DNA from: CABMGO01 sp964408125
GTDB taxonomy: Archaea; Nanobdellota; Nanobdellia; Pacearchaeales; GW2011-AR1
Direction: 5' to 3'
NCBI GenBank assembly: GCA_964408125.1
Contig: CAYOYC010000006.1
Coordinates: 1 to 33,746, forward strand
Length of the DNA: 33,746 nucleotides
The notes below the pieces were generated by a model that worked only from the letters and a program-made list of their open reading frames with translations, was not told where the DNA came from and did not search any database. Shown here piece by piece: positions 15,759 through 23,173 of this stretch (position 1 is the stretch's first letter; each line of letters starts with the position of its first letter). The position numbers and the translations under genes were made by a program.

Positions 15759-16151
15759 TTATCCCAATGCTTTTATTCGCCTATTTAGCTCCAAGAGTTC
15801 TCTATCTAAACCACCGATATCCATTTCCGGAGCTTCTATAATTTCCTTAACTTTTTCTTTTACCATCTTTTCTTTTGTATTTTTATGTTGTGCCTTTGGC
15901 ATCTTGTCCCTTATGTGCTTTGGCAAACTACTGTCCGGCATTTTATCATTTAAACGCGAAACTACAAATCCAGTTGAAGAAACTTGTTTCAAAAGTTGCG
16001 CCAAGAGTCTTCTTTTTGAAGATCTTGTTGCGGATAGCATTGTTATGTTTTTTTGCAAGTTAACTAAAGCAACTTTACACCTAAGGAGTTCAGCCTTATT
16101 GGCCTTATATTCTTCATTTTCAAAAGAAACGTATACTTGTCTTTCTTCCAT
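15759..16151 (-). CDS. Basic helical hypothetical protein
   Basis: A 130-residue, Lys/Arg-rich protein with no recognised family. Residues 1-65 form a long helical stretch (YKANKAELLRCKVALVNL, then KRRLLAQLLKQV), and a second predicted helix ends the protein (LDRELLELNRRIKALG). No membrane segment. Its ATG follows the stop of the upstream coiled-coil gene by one base, so the two are surely co-translated and may bind each other through helices. AlaRS lies 31 bases downstream on the same strand. Confidence 0.6.
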   Translation of the reverse strand: MEERQVYVSFENEEYKANKAELLRCKVALVNLQKNITMLSATRSSKRRLLAQLLKQVSSTGFVVSRLNDKMPDSSLPKHIRDKMPKAQHKNTKEKMVKEKVKEIIEAPEMDIGGLDRELLELNRRIKALG

Positions 16152-16152
16152 T

Positions 16153-16839
16153 TTATACCCTATTAAAAATTTCTATATCAATTTTACTCAATCTTTCTTT
16201 AATTTCTTCAATCATTTTATTAATCTCTAAAACCTCTTCATCTTCACGCATTTTTACATCTGTAATTTTTTCTATTATATTATTCATTTGTCTAATGTCT
16301 CTTTCTATCTCACCAATATCATGTTTTGCGGAATGGAACTTATCAATTCTAACAAAAATGGATTCATTTGCATCTTTTTTTACAGTTTTTTCATCTGGTG
16401 TTGGCAATTCTACTTTTTGTATTTCTCTCTTAGGAACAAAAGATAATTCTATCGGATCATCTCCCTGCGGAGGAATTGGCAATGATTGCGAAAAGGATTG
16501 CTTATCATATCTTGGAGGGTCAGGTAATCGCCTTTCTTGTCTTGGGGGTACTGGGATGTTTTGAATTGGAGCTTGTCCTTGTGTCAGATTTGGTTGGGCC
16601 ACAGGCAATGATTCGAAAGAGGGGTTGTTGCCAACCCCATCACCACCTATTTTCTCAGAAGAGTCTTCAACAGCAGATTTTATCACATTTCTATTAACGA
16701 TATCTCTTGCATCTCCAGATGTGATGGGTAAATCTATAGTTGGCCTTTTATGTTCGACATTTACATCTAAAGGCGGTAAGATTGGCGCAGAAGGAATCTC
16801 AGGGATTTCACTATCAGATTTTTTCTTAAACAAACTCAT
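16153..16839 (-). CDS. Proline-rich / coiled-coil hypothetical protein
   Basis: A 228-residue protein in two parts. Residues 1-150 are low in predicted structure and rich in Pro, Gln and Ser (PSAPILPPLDV, PVPPRQERRLPDPP), like a flexible tether. Residues 155-228 begin FVRIDKFHSAKHDIGEIE and continue as an acidic/basic heptad-rich coiled coil. No signal or membrane segment. A TATA box (CCTATAAAAG) lies about 25-30 bases upstream. The family is unknown to me; a scaffold or adaptor role is only a guess from the architecture. Confidence 0.6.
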   Translation of the reverse strand: MSLFKKKSDSEIPEIPSAPILPPLDVNVEHKRPTIDLPITSGDARDIVNRNVIKSAVEDSSEKIGGDGVGNNPSFESLPVAQPNLTQGQAPIQNIPVPPRQERRLPDPPRYDKQSFSQSLPIPPQGDDPIELSFVPKREIQKVELPTPDEKTVKKDANESIFVRIDKFHSAKHDIGEIERDIRQMNNIIEKITDVKMREDEEVLEINKMIEEIKERLSKIDIEIFNRV

Positions 16840-16862
16840 GAATATTTAAATAAAAACTCTCT

Positions 16863-16921
16863 TTTATAGGTTTATATTAACTATATAGTTACTACAAGTT
16901 CAAACGAAAAGTATTTAAGAG
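16863..16921. promoter_or_regulatory. Divergent promoters around a 14-bp palindrome
   Basis: A minus-strand TATA box (CCTATAAAAG, about 16872-16863) serves the coiled-coil gene and a plus-strand AGTATTTAAGAG (about 16910-16921) serves tfe. Between them lies the perfect palindrome TAACTATATAGTTA (16878-16891), a candidate shared operator. Confidence 0.4.
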
Positions 16922-16940
16922 CTTCCTTTGATAAATAACT

Positions 16941-17639
16941 ATGCAAATTAATCTTTTAAAAAATCTCGTCGAAGAAATGGCCAATACAGGTTCTGCGCAG
17001 ATTGTTGATATTTTATTTGAGAAAACAGACGTTAATGAATTTTTAATAGCAAAAAAGATGGATCTTACAATAAATCAGGTTAGAAATATTTTATATAAGC
17101 TATCCGCAGAAGGACTTGTTTCTTTTACTAGAAAAAAGGATAAAAAAAAGGGATGGTATATTTATTTTTGGACCCTAAATACAGAGAAGTGCCTCATGAA
17201 GATCGAATTAGAACTTGAAAGAAAAATGGCGGAGTCTAAACAGCTACTAAATGATAGGGAAACCAAAAGATATTACATATGTAAAGGGTGCAATATAGAA
17301 GTTGGGGAAGAAAAGGCACTAGAAGATGATTTTTCATGTGATGAATGTGCGGAAATCTATGAACTTGTTGATAATACAAATTCATTAAGAGACATAAAGG
17401 GGAAAATAACAAAAAAAGAAAACGAATTGAAGGACATAAGAAATGAACTAGTTTCGATTAGAGAAAAGCTTGGTAAGGCGAGGGAAAAGAAAAGACATGC
17501 TTTCGATAAGAAAGAAAAAAGGGAAAAGGAAAATAGGGCGAAGAAAAATAAAGCAAAAAGAGATGCCGAAAGGGGAAAGAAAGTTCATAAAAACGAAAAA
17601 AAGAAACCCTTAAAAGTAAAAAAGAAGTCTAAAAGGTAA
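16941..17639 (+). CDS. tfe: Transcription factor E (TFIIE-alpha homologue)
   Basis: Helps RNA polymerase open promoters. Residues 1-90 form the winged-helix domain (VNEFLIAKKMDLTINQVRNI and a KGWYIYFWTL strand), then a helix, then a zinc ribbon with C114, C117, C133 and C136. The C-terminal 80 residues are an unusual extension: a coiled-coil-like helix followed by a very Lys/Arg-rich tail to the end (232 residues; most archaeal TFE are about 170-200). The tail may bind nucleic acid. It is the first gene of a three-gene run; its stop TAA shares an A with the rhomboid ATG. Confidence 0.92.
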   Translation: MQINLLKNLVEEMANTGSAQIVDILFEKTDVNEFLIAKKMDLTINQVRNILYKLSAEGLVSFTRKKDKKKGWYIYFWTLNTEKCLMKIELELERKMAESKQLLNDRETKRYYICKGCNIEVGEEKALEDDFSCDECAEIYELVDNTNSLRDIKGKITKKENELKDIRNELVSIREKLGKAREKKRHAFDKKEKREKENRAKKNKAKRDAERGKKVHKNEKKKPLKVKKKSKR

Positions 17640-18307
17640 TGAGAAAAGGCATTTTTAGTAGTTATACAGGAATCATTGTAGCTGCAAACATAATTGCGTT
17701 TTTAGCTTTTTTAATATTAGCATATTTCTATGGTCCAATCAAGATTGCCCACATACTTGCCCTTCAACCATTTATGATTTTACAAGGGAGATATCTTTGG
17801 ACTTTCATAACTAGCATGTTTATTCATGCAAATATTTGGCACCTAGCAGCCAATATGATTTCCTTAATTTTTATAGGGGGATTTGTTGAAAAAATAATCG
17901 GTAAAAAAAGATTTTTATATTTATACTTCATAGGAGGATTAGTAGCCTCTTTATTTTTTGTTTCTTTAGCTGGTTTTTTTGGCTCTACAGCATTGGGTGA
18001 ACGATTGTTTGGGGATCCACTTTCATTAGCGGTTGGTGCTTCTGGTGCTATCTTCGCACTAGGTGGGCTGTTGGCCGTCTTAACCCCAAGAATGAAAGTA
18101 CTAGCATTTTTTGTGATTCCATTACCGATGTGGGCCGCGATGGTTTTTCTAACTTTCGTGATGTGGTTATTTTCAGCGTCACTTTCTTTACATATAGGGA
18201 ATACTGCGCATTTCGGTGGGCTGATAGTGGGGGCAATATGGGGTGTTTATTTAAGATATAAATATCCGAAAAAAACAAGAATGATTTCTCAATATTTTGG
18301 AGGATAA
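17639..18307 (+). CDS. Rhomboid family intramembrane serine protease
   Basis: Cuts proteins within the membrane. Six or so hydrophobic segments are visible. The catalytic dyad is present: Ser135 in GASGAIFALGG and His191 in TAHFGGLIVG. The conserved HANIWHLAANM (63-73) is the helix-2 motif with the supporting His and Asn. Length (222) is normal for a minimal six-helix rhomboid. It overlaps tfe by one base and abuts the next gene directly, so it is the middle gene of an operon. Confidence 0.93.
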   Translation: MRKGIFSSYTGIIVAANIIAFLAFLILAYFYGPIKIAHILALQPFMILQGRYLWTFITSMFIHANIWHLAANMISLIFIGGFVEKIIGKKRFLYLYFIGGLVASLFFVSLAGFFGSTALGERLFGDPLSLAVGASGAIFALGGLLAVLTPRMKVLAFFVIPLPMWAAMVFLTFVMWLFSASLSLHIGNTAHFGGLIVGAIWGVYLRYKYPKKTRMISQYFGG

Positions 18308-18898
18308 ATGAAAAATAAAGAGATAAAAAATAAAAGTATTAAAGAAATTTATAAAGAATGCTTCGATTTTATAAGAGAATCGAAAAATCAAATTTACTTT
18401 GCGATTGGTGTTTTTATTTTCTTTATACTTATTGGATATTTTATTCCCTTACCCGAAGAATTAGAATTGCAACTAATTAAAAGGATTAGAGAAATTGTTA
18501 TAGCATTTGAAGGACTAACACTATGGCAAACAATTTGGATGATATTCTCAAACAACCTCCTTGTTTGTTTCATATCTATAATACTTGGTATATTTTTGGG
18601 TGTTTTCCCTTTTTTAATTCTAATGTCTAATGGATACTTAATAGGATATGTGGCTCAAAAAGCGGTTTTTCAAGAGGGAATTTTGATTCTATGGAAACTT
18701 ATACCCCACGGTATATTTGAGATACCAGCCATTTTGCTCTCTGTTGGACTTGGATTCAAGATGGGATCTAGTTTGTTTAGAAAAAATGATTTCAGACAAA
18801 ACTTCAAAAATGCTATGATGGTTTTTCTTTTTGTAATTGTTGGCTTGCTAATAATAGCGGCGCTTATAGAAGGAATGTTAATATTTCTAGCCAAATAG
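18308..18898 (+). CDS. SpoIIM-like (DUF95) membrane protein
   Basis: A 196-residue integral membrane protein with about four to five helices. NNLLVCFISIILGIFLGVFP, LMSNGYLIGY and IPHGIFEIPAILLSVGLGF are the conserved blocks of the stage II sporulation M / DUF95 family, which is widespread in archaea that do not sporulate. In bacteria SpoIIM belongs to a wall-remodelling complex; the archaeal role is not known. The ATG directly follows the rhomboid stop codon. Confidence 0.85.
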   Translation: MKNKEIKNKSIKEIYKECFDFIRESKNQIYFAIGVFIFFILIGYFIPLPEELELQLIKRIREIVIAFEGLTLWQTIWMIFSNNLLVCFISIILGIFLGVFPFLILMSNGYLIGYVAQKAVFQEGILILWKLIPHGIFEIPAILLSVGLGFKMGSSLFRKNDFRQNFKNAMMVFLFVIVGLLIIAALIEGMLIFLAK

Positions 18899-18933
18899 CC
18901 AAAATTTATATAACCCAAATTATTAAAACACGT

Positions 18934-19254
18934 ATGAAAAACGTTGAGTCGAGCAAAGGTATAAAATTTCTAGGCGCAGTTGGAGTTGTTTACCTTCTTA
19001 TAGGGGTTTTTGCATATTCCTTATTTATGATCGCGGGACCGCTAATTACGGCCAAAGCCATATTTAATTCGGAAGATAACGATATTGCCAGTACACAGCA
19101 AACAAGAGAAGATTTTAGTAAGACTAGTTATATTATTGGAGTTATCTTTGTAACTGTGATATTTATTTGGATAGTGGTATATTTCTTTGGAAGAAAGTTT
19201 GTAAAGGAAAAGAAGATAGAAATTCCAAAATATAGAGCTTTCAAAACTCGCTAA
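18934..19254 (+). CDS. Small two-helix membrane protein
   Basis: A 106-residue protein with membrane helices at about 11-33 (FLGAVGVVYLLIGVFAYSLF) and 66-86 (YIIGVIFVTVIFIWIVVYF), a polar loop between and a basic tail. No family recognised. The TATA-like AAATTTATATAACC about 25 bases upstream suggests its own promoter. The last 14 bases overlap the 3' end of the convergent nre gene. Confidence 0.6.
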   Translation: MKNVESSKGIKFLGAVGVVYLLIGVFAYSLFMIAGPLITAKAIFNSEDNDIASTQQTREDFSKTSYIIGVIFVTVIFIWIVVYFFGRKFVKEKKIEIPKYRAFKTR

Positions 19255-20431
19255 GTCTTTTTTGTTTTTTATAATTTGATAAAATCCATGAAATCTCTTC
19301 AAATTTTTTTATAGGGATTTTTATTCTAGAATCTATTATTTTTAATACTATTTCTAATGATTCTTGTTTTTCTGGAGACAACATAGCCTTTCTAGTAAGC
19401 TCTCTTAATATTCCTACGCCAAGTGGGGCATAATACTCTTCAGTAATTTCTCTCAAAACCAAAACAGTTGCCTGACGTTTTATTTTCTCTAAATATTCAC
19501 AAATTGCTAAACGATTAGCGTAATAAGCTCCCGTAACGCTTTCTGCATAATTCTTTCTACCGAAAAATCCTTCAAAATCCTTCCAAAATCCGATTTGTTG
19601 TGTGGATAAATTTTCCTTTGTTATATTTTCTATATGTGGGACGCTTGCTTCTATTACTTCAAATTTGAATTCTCCTGGTAAAAGTAATATATTGTAGTGG
19701 TTCCCATTATAATCATCAGAGAATAGAAAAATTTCATCCACTTCCTTATATGCTTTAATGTTTTTTAAAAGATCTTTACCGATCATATCGTCTACTGCAG
19801 TAATGCTCCACCGAGTTGGAACTAGCTTTCTTTGATTTTTAATTCCAAGTAACCCAACGGAAAGAAGTTTTTGCATGTGACTTACTTTTATTTTCGAATT
19901 ATATAATTCTTTGATTGCGGCTGTTGTCTTAACATCGTAATCTGATGTTAGATAATCTACTTTTTTTTCTACGTAGGGATTTTCTTCTAATAAAACCTTT
20001 TGAATTGGCGCCGGATTTGCCATTATGGAAAGAATTTTTGAAGAAGTATATTGTTGAACCGGTAATCTTTTTAGAAAAAACTCGGTCGATACGGGTTTTG
20101 AAGAAAGTGCCAAATCTTGCGTGACGCTTGAAAGAGATTTTTGTAATTTTATATTCGTTAGTTGTCTTCCATAAATCATTTGACCTCTATGGGTTAGGAC
20201 TTGTTCTATGGAAAGATTATTTTTAACCCATTCTTCTGGGGAGGCCATTATTGTCGTATCCCCCCTAAAATCTGGAGATAGAATACCAGAGAATACGTTT
20301 GGATAATTCATCCTTCCGACAAATATTTCTGGAGGAGTTGAGCCGGAGAAATGTAGTTTTGGCTTCGGAAAATTAGCTATAAGTTTAGACATAATTACTT
20401 CCGTTTTATCTTTTCTAATGAAGTCGGGCAT
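19241..20431 (-). CDS. Nre family DNA repair protein without zinc motif
   Basis: Archaeal Nre (NreA/B, DUF650/651) protein, a family tied to repair of UV and cross-link damage and to PCNA binding. Diagnostic blocks are FSGSTPPEIFVGRMNYPNV near residues 28-46, SPEEWVKNN at 64-72, THRGQMIYG, and the C-terminal FFGRKNYAESVTGAYYANR. The family often starts with a four-Cys zinc motif; here the protein has a single Cys and that part is absent. The very C terminus, QKRLSEF, looks like a PIP box (QxxLxxF) missing its last aromatic. It diverges from the superoxide reductase gene. Confidence 0.82.
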   Translation of the reverse strand: MPDFIRKDKTEVIMSKLIANFPKPKLHFSGSTPPEIFVGRMNYPNVFSGILSPDFRGDTTIMASPEEWVKNNLSIEQVLTHRGQMIYGRQLTNIKLQKSLSSVTQDLALSSKPVSTEFFLKRLPVQQYTSSKILSIMANPAPIQKVLLEENPYVEKKVDYLTSDYDVKTTAAIKELYNSKIKVSHMQKLLSVGLLGIKNQRKLVPTRWSITAVDDMIGKDLLKNIKAYKEVDEIFLFSDDYNGNHYNILLLPGEFKFEVIEASVPHIENITKENLSTQQIGFWKDFEGFFGRKNYAESVTGAYYANRLAICEYLEKIKRQATVLVLREITEEYYAPLGVGILRELTRKAMLSPEKQESLEIVLKIIDSRIKIPIKKFEEISWILSNYKKQKRLSEF

Positions 20432-20467
20432 ACGTGATAAAAGAAATTTGGGTTTAAAGGGATTATT

Positions 20468-20498
20468 GTGTTAACACTGTAGATAAAAGTTTAAAAAG
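20468..20498 (+). promoter_or_regulatory. Palindrome and TATA box before superoxide reductase
   Basis: GTGTTAACAC (20468-20477) is a perfect 10-bp palindrome. GTTTAAAAAG (20489-20498) follows as a TATA-like box. The palindrome sits where an upstream regulator could act on this operon, and also lies between the divergent nre and superoxide reductase genes. Confidence 0.35.
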
Positions 20499-20518
20499 AA
20501 GAATAGTGTATGTATCCC

Positions 20519-20884
20519 ATGACAAAGATAAAAGAGGTTTACAGATGCCCTATCTGCGGGAATGTAGTTGAAGTTCTTTATGCAGGCGGTGGCAAACTTG
20601 TTTGCTGCGGGAAGCCCATGATTTTACAGAAAGAAAATTCAGATGATTCGGTATCAAAAGAGAAACATGTCCCAATAATTGATGGGAAAATAGTAAAAGT
20701 CGGTAGCGTCGCTCATCCGATGGAAGAAAAACATTATATTATGTGGATTGAAGCCGAGGGGAAAAACGGAGAAAGTGAAAGAGTTTTCTTAAACCCTGGA
20801 GACAATCCAGAAACAGAGTTTGATTTTGAAGTTAAAGTTGCGAGAGCATTTTGCAATATACATGGACTTTGGAGAAGTAACTAA
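20519..20884 (+). CDS. Desulfoferrodoxin (superoxide reductase)
   Basis: Reduces superoxide to hydrogen peroxide. Counting from the ATG at 20510, the desulforedoxin domain has C13, C16, C32, C33 (YRCPICG, then VCCGKPM). The superoxide-reductase centre has H53 (EKHVPII), H69 and H75 (HPMEEKHYIMW), and C115 and H118 (AFCNIHGLW), a complete His4-Cys site. The start at 20519 is preferred because it lies about 25 bases after the TATA box and families begin just before the first Cys pair; 20510 adds three residues. Its stop overlaps the rubrerythrin ATG (TAATG), which couples peroxide production to peroxide removal. Confidence 0.93.
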   Translation: MTKIKEVYRCPICGNVVEVLYAGGGKLVCCGKPMILQKENSDDSVSKEKHVPIIDGKIVKVGSVAHPMEEKHYIMWIEAEGKNGESERVFLNPGDNPETEFDFEVKVARAFCNIHGLWRSN

Positions 20885-21462
20885 TGGCAAAATCGATCAA
20901 GGGAACTAAAACTGAAAAGAATCTTTTAAAAGCATTTGCTGGCGAAAGCCAAGCTAGAAATAGATATACTTATTTTGCAAGTGTTGCGAAGAAAGACGGG
21001 TATGAACAAATTTCTGAAATATTCCAAGAAACGGCAGACAATGAGAAGGAACACGCAAAAGTTTTCTTTAAATATCTAGAGGGCGGACCAGTTGAAATAA
21101 CTGTGACTTATCCCGCTGGAAAAATTGGTACAACTTCGGAGAATTTATTGGCTGCAGCAAATGGGGAAAAAGAAGAATGGAGTGCGCTTTACCCAGAATT
21201 TGAAAAGATAGCGAAGCAGGAAGGATTTGATTTGGTTGCTAAATCGTTTAAAGAAATTGCTGAAGTTGAAGAACAACATGAAAAAAGATATAGAAAACTA
21301 TTAGAGAACATCAATGATAAAAAGGTATTCAAGAAAGATAAGAAAGTAAAGTGGAAATGCAGAAATTGCGGGTATGTTCATGAAGGAACGGACGCCCCCG
21401 AAGTTTGCCCCGCATGCAAACACCCACAAGCATACTATGAAGTTTTAAAAGAAAATTACTGA
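20884..21462 (+). CDS. Rubrerythrin
   Basis: Peroxide-reducing di-iron protein. The N-terminal four-helix domain has Glu ligands in AFAGESQARNRY (Glu21), DNEKEHAKVF (Glu54, His57) and EVEEQHEKRY. The C-terminal rubredoxin domain has C159, C162, C175 and C178 (KCRNCGYVHEG, EVCPACKHP). Length (192) is standard. Coupled to superoxide reductase by a one-base overlap; the pair turns superoxide into water at the expense of an electron donor that is not in this window. Confidence 0.95.
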   Translation: MAKSIKGTKTEKNLLKAFAGESQARNRYTYFASVAKKDGYEQISEIFQETADNEKEHAKVFFKYLEGGPVEITVTYPAGKIGTTSENLLAAANGEKEEWSALYPEFEKIAKQEGFDLVAKSFKEIAEVEEQHEKRYRKLLENINDKKVFKKDKKVKWKCRNCGYVHEGTDAPEVCPACKHPQAYYEVLKENY

Positions 21463-21489
21463 CGAATAAGTCAAAAAATAAGCCTAATA

Positions 21490-21660
21490 TTGAATATTCT
21501 CCTTTTTTTAGTTTTTATTGTTTCTGCTTTATCAGGATTCACAGGAGGATTTAGGGGAATTCATTATAGCAGCAGTATTATACTTGTAATACTCGTATTG
21601 TTACATCTAATTATATATTGGAATTATATAAAATGTATTCCACGGTTATTAAAATGTTAA
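21490..21660 (+). CDS. Small DUF4405-like membrane protein
   Basis: This frame, the same one as rubrerythrin after its stop, has no ATG but has a TTG at 21490 giving 56 residues. It encodes two membrane helices with SALSGFTGGFRGIHYSS between them and LHLIIYWNYIK at the end. The loop glycines, the His after the first helix and the LH..IYW pattern resemble DUF4405 proteins, some of which bind haem. The start codon is uncertain and the gene could be a remnant, but the fit to the pattern and the stretch of codons after rubrerythrin argue for a real product. Confidence 0.5.
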   Translation: MNILLFLVFIVSALSGFTGGFRGIHYSSSIILVILVLLHLIIYWNYIKCIPRLLKC

Positions 21661-21699
21661 AAACATAAGGTTTATAATAACAAACTATTTCTGTAAAAT

Positions 21700-21870
21700 A
21701 TGGCACAAGACACATCAGTTCCTATGGGATTTGGCGGAGGCCTTACTCGTTTTAAAGAAGAGTATGACTCAAGAATTAAGATAAGCCCCTCTGCTGTAGT
21801 TGTTATGGTGATCGTTGTTATACTTTTTGTAATTTCTTTAAAATTTCTTTTTCCTATAAAAGTTATTTAA
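21700..21870 (+). CDS. Preprotein translocase subunit Sec61-beta
   Basis: The small tail-anchored subunit of the SecYE-beta channel. The 56-residue protein starts MAQDTSVPMGFGGGLTRF, the conserved archaeal lead, continues DSRIKISPSAVVV and ends in one membrane helix (about 32-50). TATA box TTTATAATAA (21671-21680) lies about 25 bases before the ATG. The nac gene starts 13 bases downstream, so targeting and ribosome-exit functions are grouped. Confidence 0.92.
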   Translation: MAQDTSVPMGFGGGLTRFKEEYDSRIKISPSAVVVMVIVVILFVISLKFLFPIKVI

Positions 21871-21883
21871 CAGAGACTAAACA

Positions 21884-22210
21884 ATGTTCGGCAATATAAA
21901 TCCTAAACAAATGCAAGGTATGATGAAAAAGATGGGTATAGCTCAGACTGAAATAAATGCACAGCGAGTTATAATTGAATGTTCTGATAAAAAAATAATT
22001 TTAGATAGTCCATCTGTTATCAAGATTTCTATGCAAGGAAATGTTTCTTATCAAATTTCTGGTCCAGAAACAGAAGAAGGGTTAGAAGAATTCAATGAAG
22101 AAGATATTAAAATGGTTATGGAAAATACAAAAAAGACACGTGAAGAGGTTGTTAATTTCTTGAAGGAAAATAATGGAGACATTGCTCTCGCTATTTTGGA
22201 ACTCAAATAA
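21884..22210 (+). CDS. nac: Nascent polypeptide-associated complex protein
   Basis: The archaeal homodimeric NAC, which binds nascent chains at the ribosome exit. Residues 1-20 (NPKQMQGMMKKMGI) form the ribosome-binding lead, residues 20-65 the NAC strand domain (RVIIECSDKKIILDSPSVI), and residues 70-108 a UBA domain (NEEDIKMVMENTKKTREE, then NNGDIALAILEL). Length (108) is typical. It follows Sec61-beta closely and precedes a hypothetical gene by three bases. Confidence 0.95.
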   Translation: MFGNINPKQMQGMMKKMGIAQTEINAQRVIIECSDKKIILDSPSVIKISMQGNVSYQISGPETEEGLEEFNEEDIKMVMENTKKTREEVVNFLKENNGDIALAILELK

Positions 22211-22213
22211 ATA

Positions 22214-22660
22214 ATGTTAAAAAAATATTCCGATTCTTTGAATAGTGCGAAAGCGCGCCTAAAAATAGCAGACCATATGGTTAAAGTTGGCGTGGGAATT
22301 ATAGGAGAAAAGAGAATATTAGCCAAAGCTTTAATCGAACTACAGAAATCAGTTAGCTTCCTAATAGATGCTTTCCTATATTATGAACCCGAAAAAAACA
22401 AAATAAAGAGATTAGGAGATAAAGAGAGTAGAGCACAGGTTTTTTTTAACAAAATTTCAAGAAAATATCTAAACAAAGAAGAAAGCAATTGTCTAAAGAA
22501 AGTCTTAATCCTAACAAAAAAACATAAAAATGCACATTTAGAGTTTGTAAAAAGGGATAAATTTATAATTTTTAATGGTGAAACCTATGATATCTTGACA
22601 GCTGAAGGTCTAAAAAACCTAATTTTTACACTTAATAGCATTATTAGTAGATTGCCCTAG
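22214..22660 (+). CDS. All-helical hypothetical protein (HEPN-like?)
   Basis: A 148-residue protein with no assigned family. Nearly all of it is predicted helix; the N half (AKARLKIADHMVKVG, then ALIELQKSVSFLIDAFLYYE) resembles HEPN-type four-helix proteins, but no catalytic R-x4-6-H motif is clear. It starts three bases after nac and so is probably in the Sec61-beta/nac transcript. A distant relation to the next gene is possible from size and helix pattern but not proven. Confidence 0.65.
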   Translation: MLKKYSDSLNSAKARLKIADHMVKVGVGIIGEKRILAKALIELQKSVSFLIDAFLYYEPEKNKIKRLGDKESRAQVFFNKISRKYLNKEESNCLKKVLILTKKHKNAHLEFVKRDKFIIFNGETYDILTAEGLKNLIFTLNSIISRLP

Positions 22661-22728
22661 AAAAACATAAGATATAAATACCCGTTTTTGTTAATACATT
22701 TTCTACAACTTGACAGCTGGGGACAATT

Positions 22729-23172
22729 ATGATAAGTGAAATACTAAAAGAAAAGACAAGCGCGGACCACCTACTCTATGTAAGTATGAAATACACTAAG
22801 ACATGTGACGTTATTCTAAATTTAATAGCAAGATGGAAGTGTATGATTGAGATGAGTTTTGATGCGATGATACAAAAGGCCTATAATGAAGGAACCATAA
22901 AAAAAATGCCAGAATCCCCCAAGCAAAAAATCGAGTTCCTTAGGATATATTTTAAGAAACTAAAAGCCGTACAAGAGACTATCCCAGTTTATATATTTTT
23001 CAAAAGGATTCCGGAAATGCAAAAAACTAGAGAAGGTGAGTTTAGAAAGAATGTCAATCTAAAAATAATAGAAGTTGGTAAAGTAACTGATATAAATATG
23101 GATAAGCTAAAAGAATATACAGAGCTACTCGAAAGATTTATAAGTGAAACAAGGCAATTTCTTTCTGATTAA
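22729..23172 (+). CDS. All-helical hypothetical protein upstream of minD
   Basis: A 147-residue helical protein beginning MISEILKEKTSADHLLYVSM and KYTKTCDVILNLIARWKCMI. No membrane segment and no known catalytic motif. The TATA-like AGATATAAATACC near 22671 and the gap upstream suggest a separate promoter with a leader of about 30 bases. The stop codon lies one base before the minD ATG, so the protein is co-translated with MinD and may work with it. Confidence 0.65.
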   Translation: MISEILKEKTSADHLLYVSMKYTKTCDVILNLIARWKCMIEMSFDAMIQKAYNEGTIKKMPESPKQKIEFLRIYFKKLKAVQETIPVYIFFKRIPEMQKTREGEFRKNVNLKIIEVGKVTDINMDKLKEYTELLERFISETRQFLSD

Positions 23173-23173
23173 G

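Noticed and set aside
18295..18307. GGAGG as a Shine-Dalgarno site for the SpoIIM-like gene
   Set aside because: It encodes the final glycines of the rhomboid protein, and other genes in the window lack such sites.
23144..23173. Longer minD start adding MKQGNFFLIK
   Set aside because: It lies within the upstream gene and precedes the universal family start; the ATG at 23174 fits better.
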